This document shows positions 1 through 6,054 of a stretch of DNA of 8,291 nt, piece by piece. Within the stretch, counting starts at the first letter, position 1, and the number at the start of each line of letters is the position of its first letter. Below the pieces are notes generated by a model that saw only the letters and a list, made by a program, of their open reading frames with translations, searched no databases and was not told the DNA's origin. The stretch is taken from assembly GCA_021774355.1 (NCBI GenBank), contig JAJFJE010000094.1, positions 1 through 8,291 of the forward strand, given 5' to 3'. The DNA comes from Alphaproteobacteria bacterium. Lineage in GTDB: Bacteria; Pseudomonadota; Alphaproteobacteria; Zavarziniales; Zavarziniaceae. The position numbers and the translations under genes are program-made.

Positions 1-1
1 G

Positions 2-1063
2 TGGGAACTCCATGTCATCGAGGGGCTGGAGGGCGGTCGCTTCGCCCTCTATACCAAGATGCACCATTCCCAGGTCGACGGCATGGGCGGCATGCGCCTG
101 CTTCAGCGCATGATGTCCGACGATCCGGCCCGCCGAAACATGGCGCCGGTGTGGTGCACCGGTTTGCGCGACGCCGCGCCTGACGCCGCGCCCGATGACC
201 GCACGGGCCCGAAAATCGGCGCCTTTCTGCGCAATGGCCTGGGCCAGGCCCGGGACACGGTCACCGCCGCCCTGGCCCTTGCCGAACTGGGCTGGAAGGC
301 GGCCCAGGGCGAAGCCGGTGCCACCCCCTATCTGGCGCCGCCCAGCATTCTCAACCGGCGGATCCGCGGCAAACGCCGCTTTGCCACCCAGCATTACGCC
401 CTGGCGCGGGTCAAGGCGGTGGCCAAGGCGGCGGGCGTCACCATCAACGACGTTCTGCTCGGCCTGTGTGCCGGCGCCTTGCGGCGCTATCTCCTGGAGC
501 GCGGCGCGCTGCCGGACAAGCCGATGACCGCCTCGGTCCCGGTCTCGGTCCGTCCGGCCGACGACGACAGTGTCGGCAACGCCATCAGCTTCATCTTTGC
601 CGACCTGCACACCACCATGGACGCGCCGCTGGCACGGCTGGCGGCCATCGCGGCGTCGGCCCTGCGGGCCAAGGACGATTTGCAGAAGCTGCCGCAGGGT
701 GCCGTCGACAACTATACCAGCCTGCTGATGGCGCCCTATCTCGCGCAATTGCTTCTGGGCATCGGCCTGGTCCGGCGGCCGATGAACAATCTGGTGATCT
801 CCAACGTGCCCGGGCCGGCGCGGACACTCTATTTCAACGGCGCCAGAATGGAGCAGTTCTATCCCGTTTCTCTGGTGCTGGACGGCCAGGCCCTGAACAT
901 CACCGTGGTCAGCTATGACGGGCAGTTCAATCTGGGCTTTACCGGCTGCCGCGACAGCCTGCCCCACATGCAGAAACTGGCGGTCTATACCGGCGAGGTC
1001 CTGGTGGAACTGGAGACCGCCCTGGGCCTTCAGGCGACGCCGGCCGAGACTGTGTCGGCGTGA
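2..1063 (+). CDS. Wax ester synthase/diacylglycerol acyltransferase (WS/DGAT), 5' truncated
   Basis: The frame is open from base 2, so the N-terminus lies outside the window; 353 residues are visible. I estimate that a little over 100 residues are missing, against a usual family length of about 450-500. The family joins an acyl-CoA to a fatty alcohol or diacylglycerol, making wax esters or triacylglycerol for storage granules at the inner membrane. The catalytic motif HHxxxDG is seen as HHSQVDG at visible residues 21-27 (bases 62-82). The NDVLL motif is at residues 149-153, a VPVSVRP motif follows, and the C-terminal-domain motif ISNVPGP is at residues 266-272. The C-terminus ends naturally at TGA. 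The next gene on the same strand starts about 80 bases downstream. Active-site and C-terminal signatures are intact, so the visible part looks functional. Acyl acceptor preference cannot be told from the sequence. Confidence 0.93.
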   Translation, partial: WELHVIEGLEGGRFALYTKMHHSQVDGMGGMRLLQRMMSDDPARRNMAPVWCTGLRDAAPDAAPDDRTGPKIGAFLRNGLGQARDTVTAALALAELGWKAAQGEAGATPYLAPPSILNRRIRGKRRFATQHYALARVKAVAKAAGVTINDVLLGLCAGALRRYLLERGALPDKPMTASVPVSVRPADDDSVGNAISFIFADLHTTMDAPLARLAAIAASALRAKDDLQKLPQGAVDNYTSLLMAPYLAQLLLGIGLVRRPMNNLVISNVPGPARTLYFNGARMEQFYPVSLVLDGQALNITVVSYDGQFNLGFTGCRDSLPHMQKLAVYTGEVLVELETALGLQATPAETVSA

Positions 1064-1146
1064 TGACAGCGTTTGCTTGCAATTGAGATTCCTGCGATTT
1101 TTGCCTGGCCGGTATGGATGGTCGGCCCCTCAAACTAGGTTCGGGC

Positions 1147-2376
1147 ATGGTATCGGCGCGGCATTCCAACCCCTTTCTGTCTTCCGAAGCGCCCCATGTG
1201 ACGGTGCTGACCCAGACCCGACGGGTGGTTGCGGAAATCATCGAGACGCTGGCCCACACCGCCTTCGTGGTGTCGCCCATCACGACGCGCGGCGCCCTGA
1301 TGGGGCAGCTTGCGTCGGCCATGGGGCCATTGGCCGTGATCCTGGACTTGTCGCTCCGGCGCGAGGATCCGCTGGAGGCGATCGCCATGCTCGGCTCGCT
1401 GCGCTATCGCGGCCGGCTGATCCTGCTGGCGACCCGCGACTGGGTGCGGCGGAGCGAAGCCGAGCGCCTGTGCGAGGTGCACGGGATCGGCATCGCCGCC
1501 TGGCTGGGCCATGCCGAGGTCGGCGACCTGGGCCGGCTCCTGACCGACGAACTGGCGGCCGATGGCCGGGTGTCCTATTGGGCGCTGCACCAGGCGATCG
1601 GCCAGAATCGCCTGCGGGCGTTTTTCCAGCCGCAGGTGAACCTTGCCTCGGGCGCGGTGGTCGGCGCCGAGGCGTTGGTCCGCTGGCGTTGCCAGGACGA
1701 TACCATCATCATGCCGGACAGTTTCCTGGCCGTTGCCGATGCGGGCGGGATGACGCCGGCTTTGACCGCTGCGGTCTTCGAACAGGTGGTCCAGGCGGCG
1801 CGGGAACTGGCCCAGGGGACCGGCACCGTCGAGACCGTCTCGGTTAATCTTTCGACCTCCTGCCTGCGCGATCCGGCGCTGGTCGAATGGCTGGTCGAAC
1901 GGGCGCGCAACGGCGATGCCCCGCCGGGGCGGATCGTTCTGGAAATCACCGAAGGACCGGATCTCGATTCGGACGCCATAGCGGGCGCTGCGCGGGCCCT
2001 GCACGAGGTCGGATATCCCCTGTCGCTGGACGATTTCGGGATGGCCTTCTCGTCCCTCGACCGCCTGGCCCGCCTGCCGATACGGGAATTGAAGATCGAC
2101 CGTGCCATGGTCTCCCGGGTGATCGAGGACCGGCGCTATCGCATGATCCTGCACGCCATCCTCAAGCTGGCCAATGATCTGGGCATCGCCACCTGTGCCG
2201 AAGGCGTGGAAAGTGCCGCGGTTCGTGATCTGCTGGCCGAACTGGGCTGCCGCACCGGCCAGGGCTGGCTGTTCGGCCGGGCTCTGCCGCTCGACCGCTT
2301 CACCGCCCAGTTCGTCGGCCGCGAGGCGGCCGCGGGCCCGGGCTGCGCGCACCCGCCGAAGGAACCGCTGGCCTGA
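1147..2376 (+). CDS. RocR-like response-regulator-type EAL protein (c-di-GMP phosphodiesterase) with degenerate receiver domain
   Basis: The 409-residue protein is predicted to hydrolyse cyclic di-GMP to pGpG in the cytoplasm. Residues 18-135 look like a receiver domain. An aspartate at the phosphoacceptor position (D67, in ILDLS) and a threonine (T96, in LLAT) are present. The acidic pair after the first strand is replaced by TQT and the usual lysine is missing, so normal phosphorylation is doubtful. Residues 155-390 are the EAL domain: Q161, E175 (GAEALVRW), N234, E266/E269 (LEITE), D295/D296 (DDFG), K316, E352/E355 (AEGVE) and Q372. These are the metal- and substrate-binding positions, and all are kept. 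The numbering nearly matches Pseudomonas RocR as I recall it. That supports the ATG at 1147, which has AGG seven bases upstream; the in-frame ATG at 1114 lacks a ribosome site. The loop after DDFG reads MA instead of the usual TG. Confidence 0.88.
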   Translation: MVSARHSNPFLSSEAPHVTVLTQTRRVVAEIIETLAHTAFVVSPITTRGALMGQLASAMGPLAVILDLSLRREDPLEAIAMLGSLRYRGRLILLATRDWVRRSEAERLCEVHGIGIAAWLGHAEVGDLGRLLTDELAADGRVSYWALHQAIGQNRLRAFFQPQVNLASGAVVGAEALVRWRCQDDTIIMPDSFLAVADAGGMTPALTAAVFEQVVQAARELAQGTGTVETVSVNLSTSCLRDPALVEWLVERARNGDAPPGRIVLEITEGPDLDSDAIAGAARALHEVGYPLSLDDFGMAFSSLDRLARLPIRELKIDRAMVSRVIEDRRYRMILHAILKLANDLGIATCAEGVESAAVRDLLAELGCRTGQGWLFGRALPLDRFTAQFVGREAAAGPGCAHPPKEPLA

Positions 2377-2410
2377 TCCCGTCGCCTCGGCTAAAGGGAC
2401 GGTCGGGATC
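2375..2410 (+). repeat. Inverted repeat between the EAL and LicC-like genes
   Basis: GATCCCG (2375-2381) and CGGGATC (2404-2410) form perfect 7-base arms around a 22-base spacer. The left arm overlaps the EAL stop codon and the right arm ends 20 bases before the nucleotidyltransferase start. With no T-run it is not a clear terminator. A protein-binding site or an RNA structure affecting translation of the downstream gene is possible, as is chance in GC-rich DNA. Confidence 0.35.
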
Positions 2411-2430
2411 TGTTGCTTGGCGGACAAATC

Positions 2431-3189
2431 ATGAAGGCGATCATTCTCAGTGCCGGTCAAGGCAGCCGCTTGCTGCCGCTCACCGCGGACCGGCCGAAGT
2501 GCCTGATCTCCTTGTCGGGATCCAGCCTGCTGGAATGGCAGTTGCGGGGGCTTGCCGCGGCCGGGATCGGCGAGGCCGTGGTGGTGACCGGCTTCGGCGC
2601 GGGCCAGGTCGAGCAGGCCCTGGACCGCCTCAGCCTGCCGGGCCTTGCCGTGCGCACCCTGTTCAATCCGTTCTACGCCGTGGCCGATAATCTGGCGAGC
2701 TGCTGGATGGCCCGGGCCGAAATGACCGGAGAGTTCCTGATCCTGAATGGCGATACCCTGTTCGAGCCGGAAATCGCCCGGCGCCTGGTGGCCGCGGAAT
2801 CGGAGACCCGGCCGATTACCGTGACGATCGACCGCAAGGCCGCCTATGACTCCGACGACATGAAGGTGGAAACCGATGGCGACCGCCTCCTGGCCATCGG
2901 CAAGTCGCTCGACCGTGCCGTGGTCACCGGCGAATCGATCGGCTTTCTGCGCTTCAATGCCACCGGCGGGGCGCTGTTCGTGGCCGAGATCGAGCGGATG
3001 ATGCGTTCCGGCGAAGGGGTCAAGCGCTGGTATCTGTCGGTCATCGACCGCCTGGCCAAGCAGGCGGATATCGGCACCTTGTCGATCCAGGGCCTCGATT
3101 GGGGCGAGATGGATTTCCCGGCCGATGTCGAGGCCAACGAGGCCCTGACCCGCGGCTGGCTCGCGGCCCGGGCGGCCCGCGCCGTCTGA
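2431..3189 (+). CDS. LicC-like NTP transferase (phosphocholine/polyol-phosphate cytidylyltransferase type)
   Basis: The 252-residue cytoplasmic enzyme is predicted to couple a phosphorylated small molecule to CTP or another NTP, giving an activated head group or sugar. The N-terminal Rossmann-type signature is GQGSRLLPLT (residues 9-18), followed by the RPKCL lysine (K23). The NPFYAVADNLAS segment lies at residues 79-90. The metal-binding aspartate is D108 in NGD, DDMKV at 142-146 carries a conserved lysine, and a second metal site is D228 in GEMDFP. Both ends resemble phosphocholine and inositol-phosphate cytidylyltransferases more than hexose-phosphate enzymes, but the substrate is uncertain. 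I chose the ATG at 2431 because GGCGGA lies just upstream and the protein then begins with the typical MKAIILSAG. An upstream in-frame TTG at 2413 adds only six residues. It lies 54 bases after the EAL gene on the same strand, so co-transcription is possible. Confidence 0.87.
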   Translation: MKAIILSAGQGSRLLPLTADRPKCLISLSGSSLLEWQLRGLAAAGIGEAVVVTGFGAGQVEQALDRLSLPGLAVRTLFNPFYAVADNLASCWMARAEMTGEFLILNGDTLFEPEIARRLVAAESETRPITVTIDRKAAYDSDDMKVETDGDRLLAIGKSLDRAVVTGESIGFLRFNATGGALFVAEIERMMRSGEGVKRWYLSVIDRLAKQADIGTLSIQGLDWGEMDFPADVEANEALTRGWLAARAARAV

Positions 3190-3365
3190 CCGCCGGCCCG
3201 CCGTTACGGCGAGGTGGCGGCATGGCCCGGCGGGTCCTGGCGCTCGCCCTCGACCAGCCCATGGCGTCGGCGACCATCCCGGACTAATCTGCCGCAAGCG
3301 GGCCGATGCCGATGGACGGCGGCGTGCCGGCAACCCCGGGGCACAAAGGGGCGACAGGGACGAAG
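3190..3365. other. Intergenic region between the nucleotidyltransferase and LuxR-type genes
   Basis: This 176-base gap is the largest in the window. It holds a short palindrome, CGCCG-TTA-CGGCG (3199-3211), shortly after the upstream stop codon, and the ribosome-binding site of the downstream gene near its end. The palindrome is too short, and lacks a T-run, to be called a terminator. No convincing sigma-70 promoter was seen, although a promoter for the regulator is expected here. Reading frames crossing the gap look like overlaps of the regulator gene in other frames. Confidence 0.4.
3356..3360 (+). promoter_or_regulatory. Ribosome-binding site deciding the LuxR-type start
   Basis: AGGGA lies five bases before the ATG at 3366. 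The alternative ATG at 3306 has no comparable purine-rich site, so this site sets the preferred start. Confidence 0.5.
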
Positions 3366-4217
3366 ATGGGCGCCGTGGTCGACGCAGACGAGTTGCTGGC
3401 AGCGCAGCGGGAGTTGCGCGGCAGCCTGCTGGACAGCCGTGGCGCCGTGGCCTGGACACCGGCCCGTGACCTGGCCGCCCAACTGCTGCTCTATCTCGAT
3501 GATTCCACCCGATGCTGGCAGCTTTCGGTCGATTGGATCCAGCGCAATTTTGCGGTCGACCGGGCCGATGCCGGCCTTGCCACCCCGGCGCAGCCGCTCT
3601 ACCACCCGGCCTGGGTCGAGGCCCGTTCGGCCGAGCTCGACGTGCCGTCGCTCCGCGGGGTCGAGGTCAATAACCGCGCCGGCGCCGCCCATCTGCTGTG
3701 GACCTCGCCCAAGCCCCTGGTGTTTGCCGAGGTCGCCCAGGACCGGCGCTTCGGCACCCGCACCCGCGAGGCCTTGATCGCCACCCGGACGATTGCCAAA
3801 GTGGCCATCGCGGTGCGGTACCGGGAGCTGTGCCTGGGGCTGCTATGCGCCGACCGGACGGTCGGCACCTTCCCCTGGTCGTCGGACCTGATGGACCGCT
3901 TCGAGATGATCGGCCGCGAGGTGCTGCCGCCCATCCTGGCGGCAAGCCTGCGCTTCGATGCCGCGGCCCAGGCGCCGCACGACGACGGCGCCGACCTCGC
4001 CGACCTCACGCCGGCCGAGTTGAAGGTGGCCCGCCTGGCCGCCGAGGGTCTGCCCTACAAGCAGATCGCCCGGGTGCTCAACCGTTCCTTCTCGACGGTC
4101 GATCATCAGCTGCGCGCCATCCGGCGCAAGACCGGCGCGTCGAACCATGCCCAACTGGCCAGCCGGCTCGCCCGGCTTCCCCTCGGCCGGACCGGGCATC
4201 GCGAATCCTCGCGATAG
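3366..4217 (+). CDS. LuxR-type transcriptional regulator with GAF-like sensor domain
   Basis: This is a 283-residue predicted DNA-binding regulator. Residues 214-268 form a LuxR/FixJ-type helix-turn-helix: LTPAELKVARLAAEG leads into KQIARVLNRSFSTVDHQLR and then IRRKTG. These are the conserved positions of the family. The N-terminal part, roughly residues 35-195, resembles a GAF-type ligand or signal domain; its GLLCAD stretch followed by a tryptophan and a final amphipathic helix are typical. The signal is unknown. No receiver domain and no autoinducer-binding signature were seen. The start at 3366 has AGGGA (3356-3360) upstream. An in-frame ATG at 3306 would add 20 residues of low-complexity sequence and has no good ribosome site. 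It follows a 176-base gap, so it probably has its own promoter. Its targets are unknown; the neighbouring lipid genes are candidates only by proximity. Confidence 0.82.
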   Translation: MGAVVDADELLAAQRELRGSLLDSRGAVAWTPARDLAAQLLLYLDDSTRCWQLSVDWIQRNFAVDRADAGLATPAQPLYHPAWVEARSAELDVPSLRGVEVNNRAGAAHLLWTSPKPLVFAEVAQDRRFGTRTREALIATRTIAKVAIAVRYRELCLGLLCADRTVGTFPWSSDLMDRFEMIGREVLPPILAASLRFDAAAQAPHDDGADLADLTPAELKVARLAAEGLPYKQIARVLNRSFSTVDHQLRAIRRKTGASNHAQLASRLARLPLGRTGHRESSR

Positions 4218-4238
4218 AAGCGGCCCGCCGCGGCTTCT
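4198..4238 (+). repeat. Two back-to-back inverted repeats at the end of the LuxR-type gene
   Basis: A perfect 7-base inverted repeat, ATCGCGA-ATCC-TCGCGAT (4198-4215), covers the last codons and the stop codon of the LuxR-type gene. One base later comes AGAAGC (4216-4221) paired with GCTTCT (4233-4238), with a GC-rich interior that could extend the stem (GGC with GCC). In RNA they would form two adjacent hairpins. No T-run follows, so a classic intrinsic terminator is not supported. A rho-linked terminator, an RNA-stabilising structure or a protein-binding site for the LysR promoter are alternatives. Confidence 0.5.
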
Positions 4239-4296
4239 AGTCTGACCTTTCCGGACAATGCGGTCCCGCGCCAGGGCGGCGCGACGGGATTGCCGA

Positions 4297-4305
4297 GGGG
4301 AGGAG
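4297..4305 (+). promoter_or_regulatory. Strong Shine-Dalgarno sequence of the short leader frame
   Basis: GGGGAGGAG precedes the ATG at 4309 and is the strongest ribosome site on the plus strand of this window. It lies more than 55 bases before the LysR GTG start, too far to serve that start directly. It therefore points to the short frame at 4309 as the first translated unit. Confidence 0.55.
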
Positions 4306-4308
4306 AAG

Positions 4309-4365
4309 ATGGCGTTGTCGCCGCTGGCGCCGGCCGCCGGTGGTCATCCGGGATATCCGGCGTGA
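4309..4365 (+). CDS. 18-codon leader reading frame overlapping the LysR-type start
   Basis: The frame begins with ATG after a strong GGGGAGGAG site and encodes the 18-residue peptide MALSPLAPAAGGHPGYPA, ending in TGA at 4363-4365. Its stop overlaps the likely GTG start of the LysR-type gene (4362-4364) as GTGA, the usual arrangement for translational coupling by reinitiation. The peptide is rich in alanine, proline and glycine and has no recognisable domain. It is more likely a regulatory leader than a functional protein, though a chance frame cannot be ruled out. The case rests on the ribosome site and the exact overlap. The weak site before the GTG itself is consistent with LysR translation depending on the leader. 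Confidence 0.42.
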   Translation: MALSPLAPAAGGHPGYPA

Positions 4366-5255
4366 TCGACTGGAACCGCCTGCGCATGTTTCACGTCGTC
4401 GCCCAGGCGGGCAGTTTCACCCGTGCCGGGGCCACCCTGAATCTGTCTCAATCGGCCATCAGCCGGTCGATCTGCACCCTTGAGGAAAGCCTCCGGGTGG
4501 CGCTGTTTCATCGCCATGCGCGCGGCCTGCTGCTGACCGAGCAGGGCGAGGCGCTGTTCCGTACGGTCGACGATGTCTGTGCCCGGCTGGCCGGCGCCGA
4601 AGCCGCCCTGACCGAGGCGCGCGAGGCGACGAAGGGGATTTTGCGGGTTACCACCGTGGTCGGCTTCGGCTCGCTCTGGCTGGCGCCCCAGATCCGCGAA
4701 TTCTGCGAACTCTATCCCGATATCCGCGTTCAGCTGATCCTGCGCGACGACGAGTTGGACCTGGCCATGCGCGAGGCCGATGTCGCCATCCGCTTCCGCC
4801 CGCCGGTCCAGGGCACGCTGATCCAGCGCCGGCTGGTCCGGATCAGCCATCACATCTATGCGGCCCCGGGCTATCTGCAGCGTCGCGGCACCCTGGAAAC
4901 CACCGCGGATCTCGACCGGCACGCCATACTGACCTACGGTCCCGAGGCGCCCGAGGCGATAGCGGCGGTCAACTGGCTGCTGACCGAAGGGGCCGATCCG
5001 CTCCAGCCGCGCCTTCCGGTGCTTACCGTGAACAATCTCTATGCCTTGATGCTGGCGACCGAATCCGGCCTCGGCGTCGCCGCCCTGCCTGACTACCTGG
5101 CCTGGAACAATCCCAACCTCGTCCGCATCCTGCCGGCGGTGGCAGGCCCCGATTTCGAAACCTTCTTCGTCTACCCCGAAGAGCTGCGTAACACCAAGCG
5201 GATCGCCGTGTTCCGCGATTTCATTCTGCACCGGATTGCCGGCTGGGACCAATAG
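4362..5255 (+). CDS. LysR-type transcriptional regulator (GcvA-like)
   Basis: This is a 297-residue predicted LysR-family regulator of the usual length. Residues 5-64 form the winged helix-turn-helix, with FHVVAQAGSFTRAGATLNLS followed by QSAISRSICTLEE and LLLTEQGEALF. A linker helix leads to the effector-binding domain from about residue 90 to 290, where READVAIRF and a late GLGVAALP segment are typical. The effector is unknown. The GTG start at 4362 gives the family-typical N-terminus (M/V)IDWNRLR. Longer in-frame starts at 4290 would add residues unlike any LysR protein. The start overlaps the leader stop (GTGA). The gene ends 13 bases before the stop codon of the minus-strand operon, so the two units converge. 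It is not divergent from a target in the usual LysR layout, so its regulon cannot be guessed with confidence. Confidence 0.9.
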   Translation: MIDWNRLRMFHVVAQAGSFTRAGATLNLSQSAISRSICTLEESLRVALFHRHARGLLLTEQGEALFRTVDDVCARLAGAEAALTEAREATKGILRVTTVVGFGSLWLAPQIREFCELYPDIRVQLILRDDELDLAMREADVAIRFRPPVQGTLIQRRLVRISHHIYAAPGYLQRRGTLETTADLDRHAILTYGPEAPEAIAAVNWLLTEGADPLQPRLPVLTVNNLYALMLATESGLGVAALPDYLAWNNPNLVRILPAVAGPDFETFFVYPEELRNTKRIAVFRDFILHRIAGWDQ

Positions 5256-5268
5256 GGTGTCGTTCGGG

Positions 5269-6054
5269 TTACGCCGGAGCGCCGCCGCCATCGGCGCGCA
5301 GCAGGGCCTCGGCCAGCGCCAGGTCGCTGGGCTTGTCGATATCGATCGCGGCCCGTCCGAACGGCATCTCGACAATGTCGGCCCGCATCCCGCCCAGCTG
5401 GCCCATCCGGTCCAGGGCGTCGCGCAGGCGCAGCCGCCCGAGCGCATAGTTCAACGCCACCAGCGGGCCGAGAAAGGAGACCAGGCGCAGCGGGTTCTTG
5501 CGATGGGCCTCGACCAGCTTCCAGGTCTCGATGGCGCCCAGGGCGCGCTGGTTCGCAAGGTAGAACAGGTTGCAGCCGGAAAAGCGGCCCTCGGCAAACT
5601 GCAGGTAGGTGCGCTGGGTTTCCGGGGCCGCCGCCTGGACCTGCTCGGCGCGGGCGAGGCCCGCCGCGACATCGGCCCCGGCCGGCACCGCGGCCAGGAA
5701 ATGGGCGACCCAGTCGGGCTGCAGCAGGGCATGGTCGGCGGTCGTCACGAACAGCGGCGTGCCCAGGGCGGCGACCGCCCGGGCGACGCTGGCGCTGGGC
5801 GACCCGGCGGCCGGGATCAACTGCACGGGTTTGGGCAGGGCGGCCGCGCCGACCTGTTCCAAGACATCGGGACGCTCGATCGAGACTGCGATGCGGGCAA
5901 TCTCGGGACATTGGCACAGGCAGTCCAGCACCCGCCGCAGCATGGCCACCCCGCCGACCGGAATCAGGGCCTTGTGACTGACCCCGGCGGCCCGGGCCAG
6001 GGGATCGCCACCGCCACGCGACCCCGCGAGAACCAGGGCGGCAAGACCGCTCAT
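5269..6054 (-). CDS. MobA-like nucleotidyltransferase family protein
   Basis: The 261-residue protein is predicted to transfer a nucleotide to a phosphorylated acceptor in the cytoplasm. A glycine-rich NTP-binding loop, LAGSRGGGDPLA, is at residues 9-20, and K28 in HKALIPVGG sits at the usual lysine position. A metal-binding aspartate is D107 (TTADH), with further acidic residues D238 and D240 near the C-terminus in AIDIDKPSDL. The FSGCNLFYL stretch at 158-166 is the likely acceptor-side segment. It shares the general fold of the plus-strand LicC-like enzyme but is clearly a different subfamily. The ATG at 6054 overlaps the upstream acyltransferase stop as ATGA and has GGAAAG seven bases before it, which fixes the start; the frame remains open upstream to 6510 only by chance. 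It is the last gene of the minus-strand operon. Molybdopterin synthesis is not supported because no other cofactor gene is nearby; a lipid head-group role is inferred from context. Confidence 0.83.
   Translation of the reverse strand: MSGLAALVLAGSRGGGDPLARAAGVSHKALIPVGGVAMLRRVLDCLCQCPEIARIAVSIERPDVLEQVGAAALPKPVQLIPAAGSPSASVARAVAALGTPLFVTTADHALLQPDWVAHFLAAVPAGADVAAGLARAEQVQAAAPETQRTYLQFAEGRFSGCNLFYLANQRALGAIETWKLVEAHRKNPLRLVSFLGPLVALNYALGRLRLRDALDRMGQLGGMRADIVEMPFGRAAIDIDKPSDLALAEALLRADGGGAPA

Noticed and set aside
1135..3459. A 774-codon open frame on the minus strand, antisense to the EAL and LicC-like genes
   Set aside because: It crosses two well-supported genes on the opposite strand, and its translation is arginine-, proline- and glycine-rich with no domain. 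Long antisense frames are common in GC-rich coding DNA.
5279..5297. GCGCCG and CGGCGC hairpin near the converging gene ends as a bidirectional terminator
   Set aside because: It lies inside the coding end of the MobA-like gene and has no T-run on either strand. Short GC palindromes are expected by chance here.
4344..5447. A 367-codon minus-strand frame opposite the LysR-type gene
   Set aside because: It overlaps the real LysR-type gene and the end of the MobA-like gene, and its translation has no recognisable domain. It is a codon-bias shadow.
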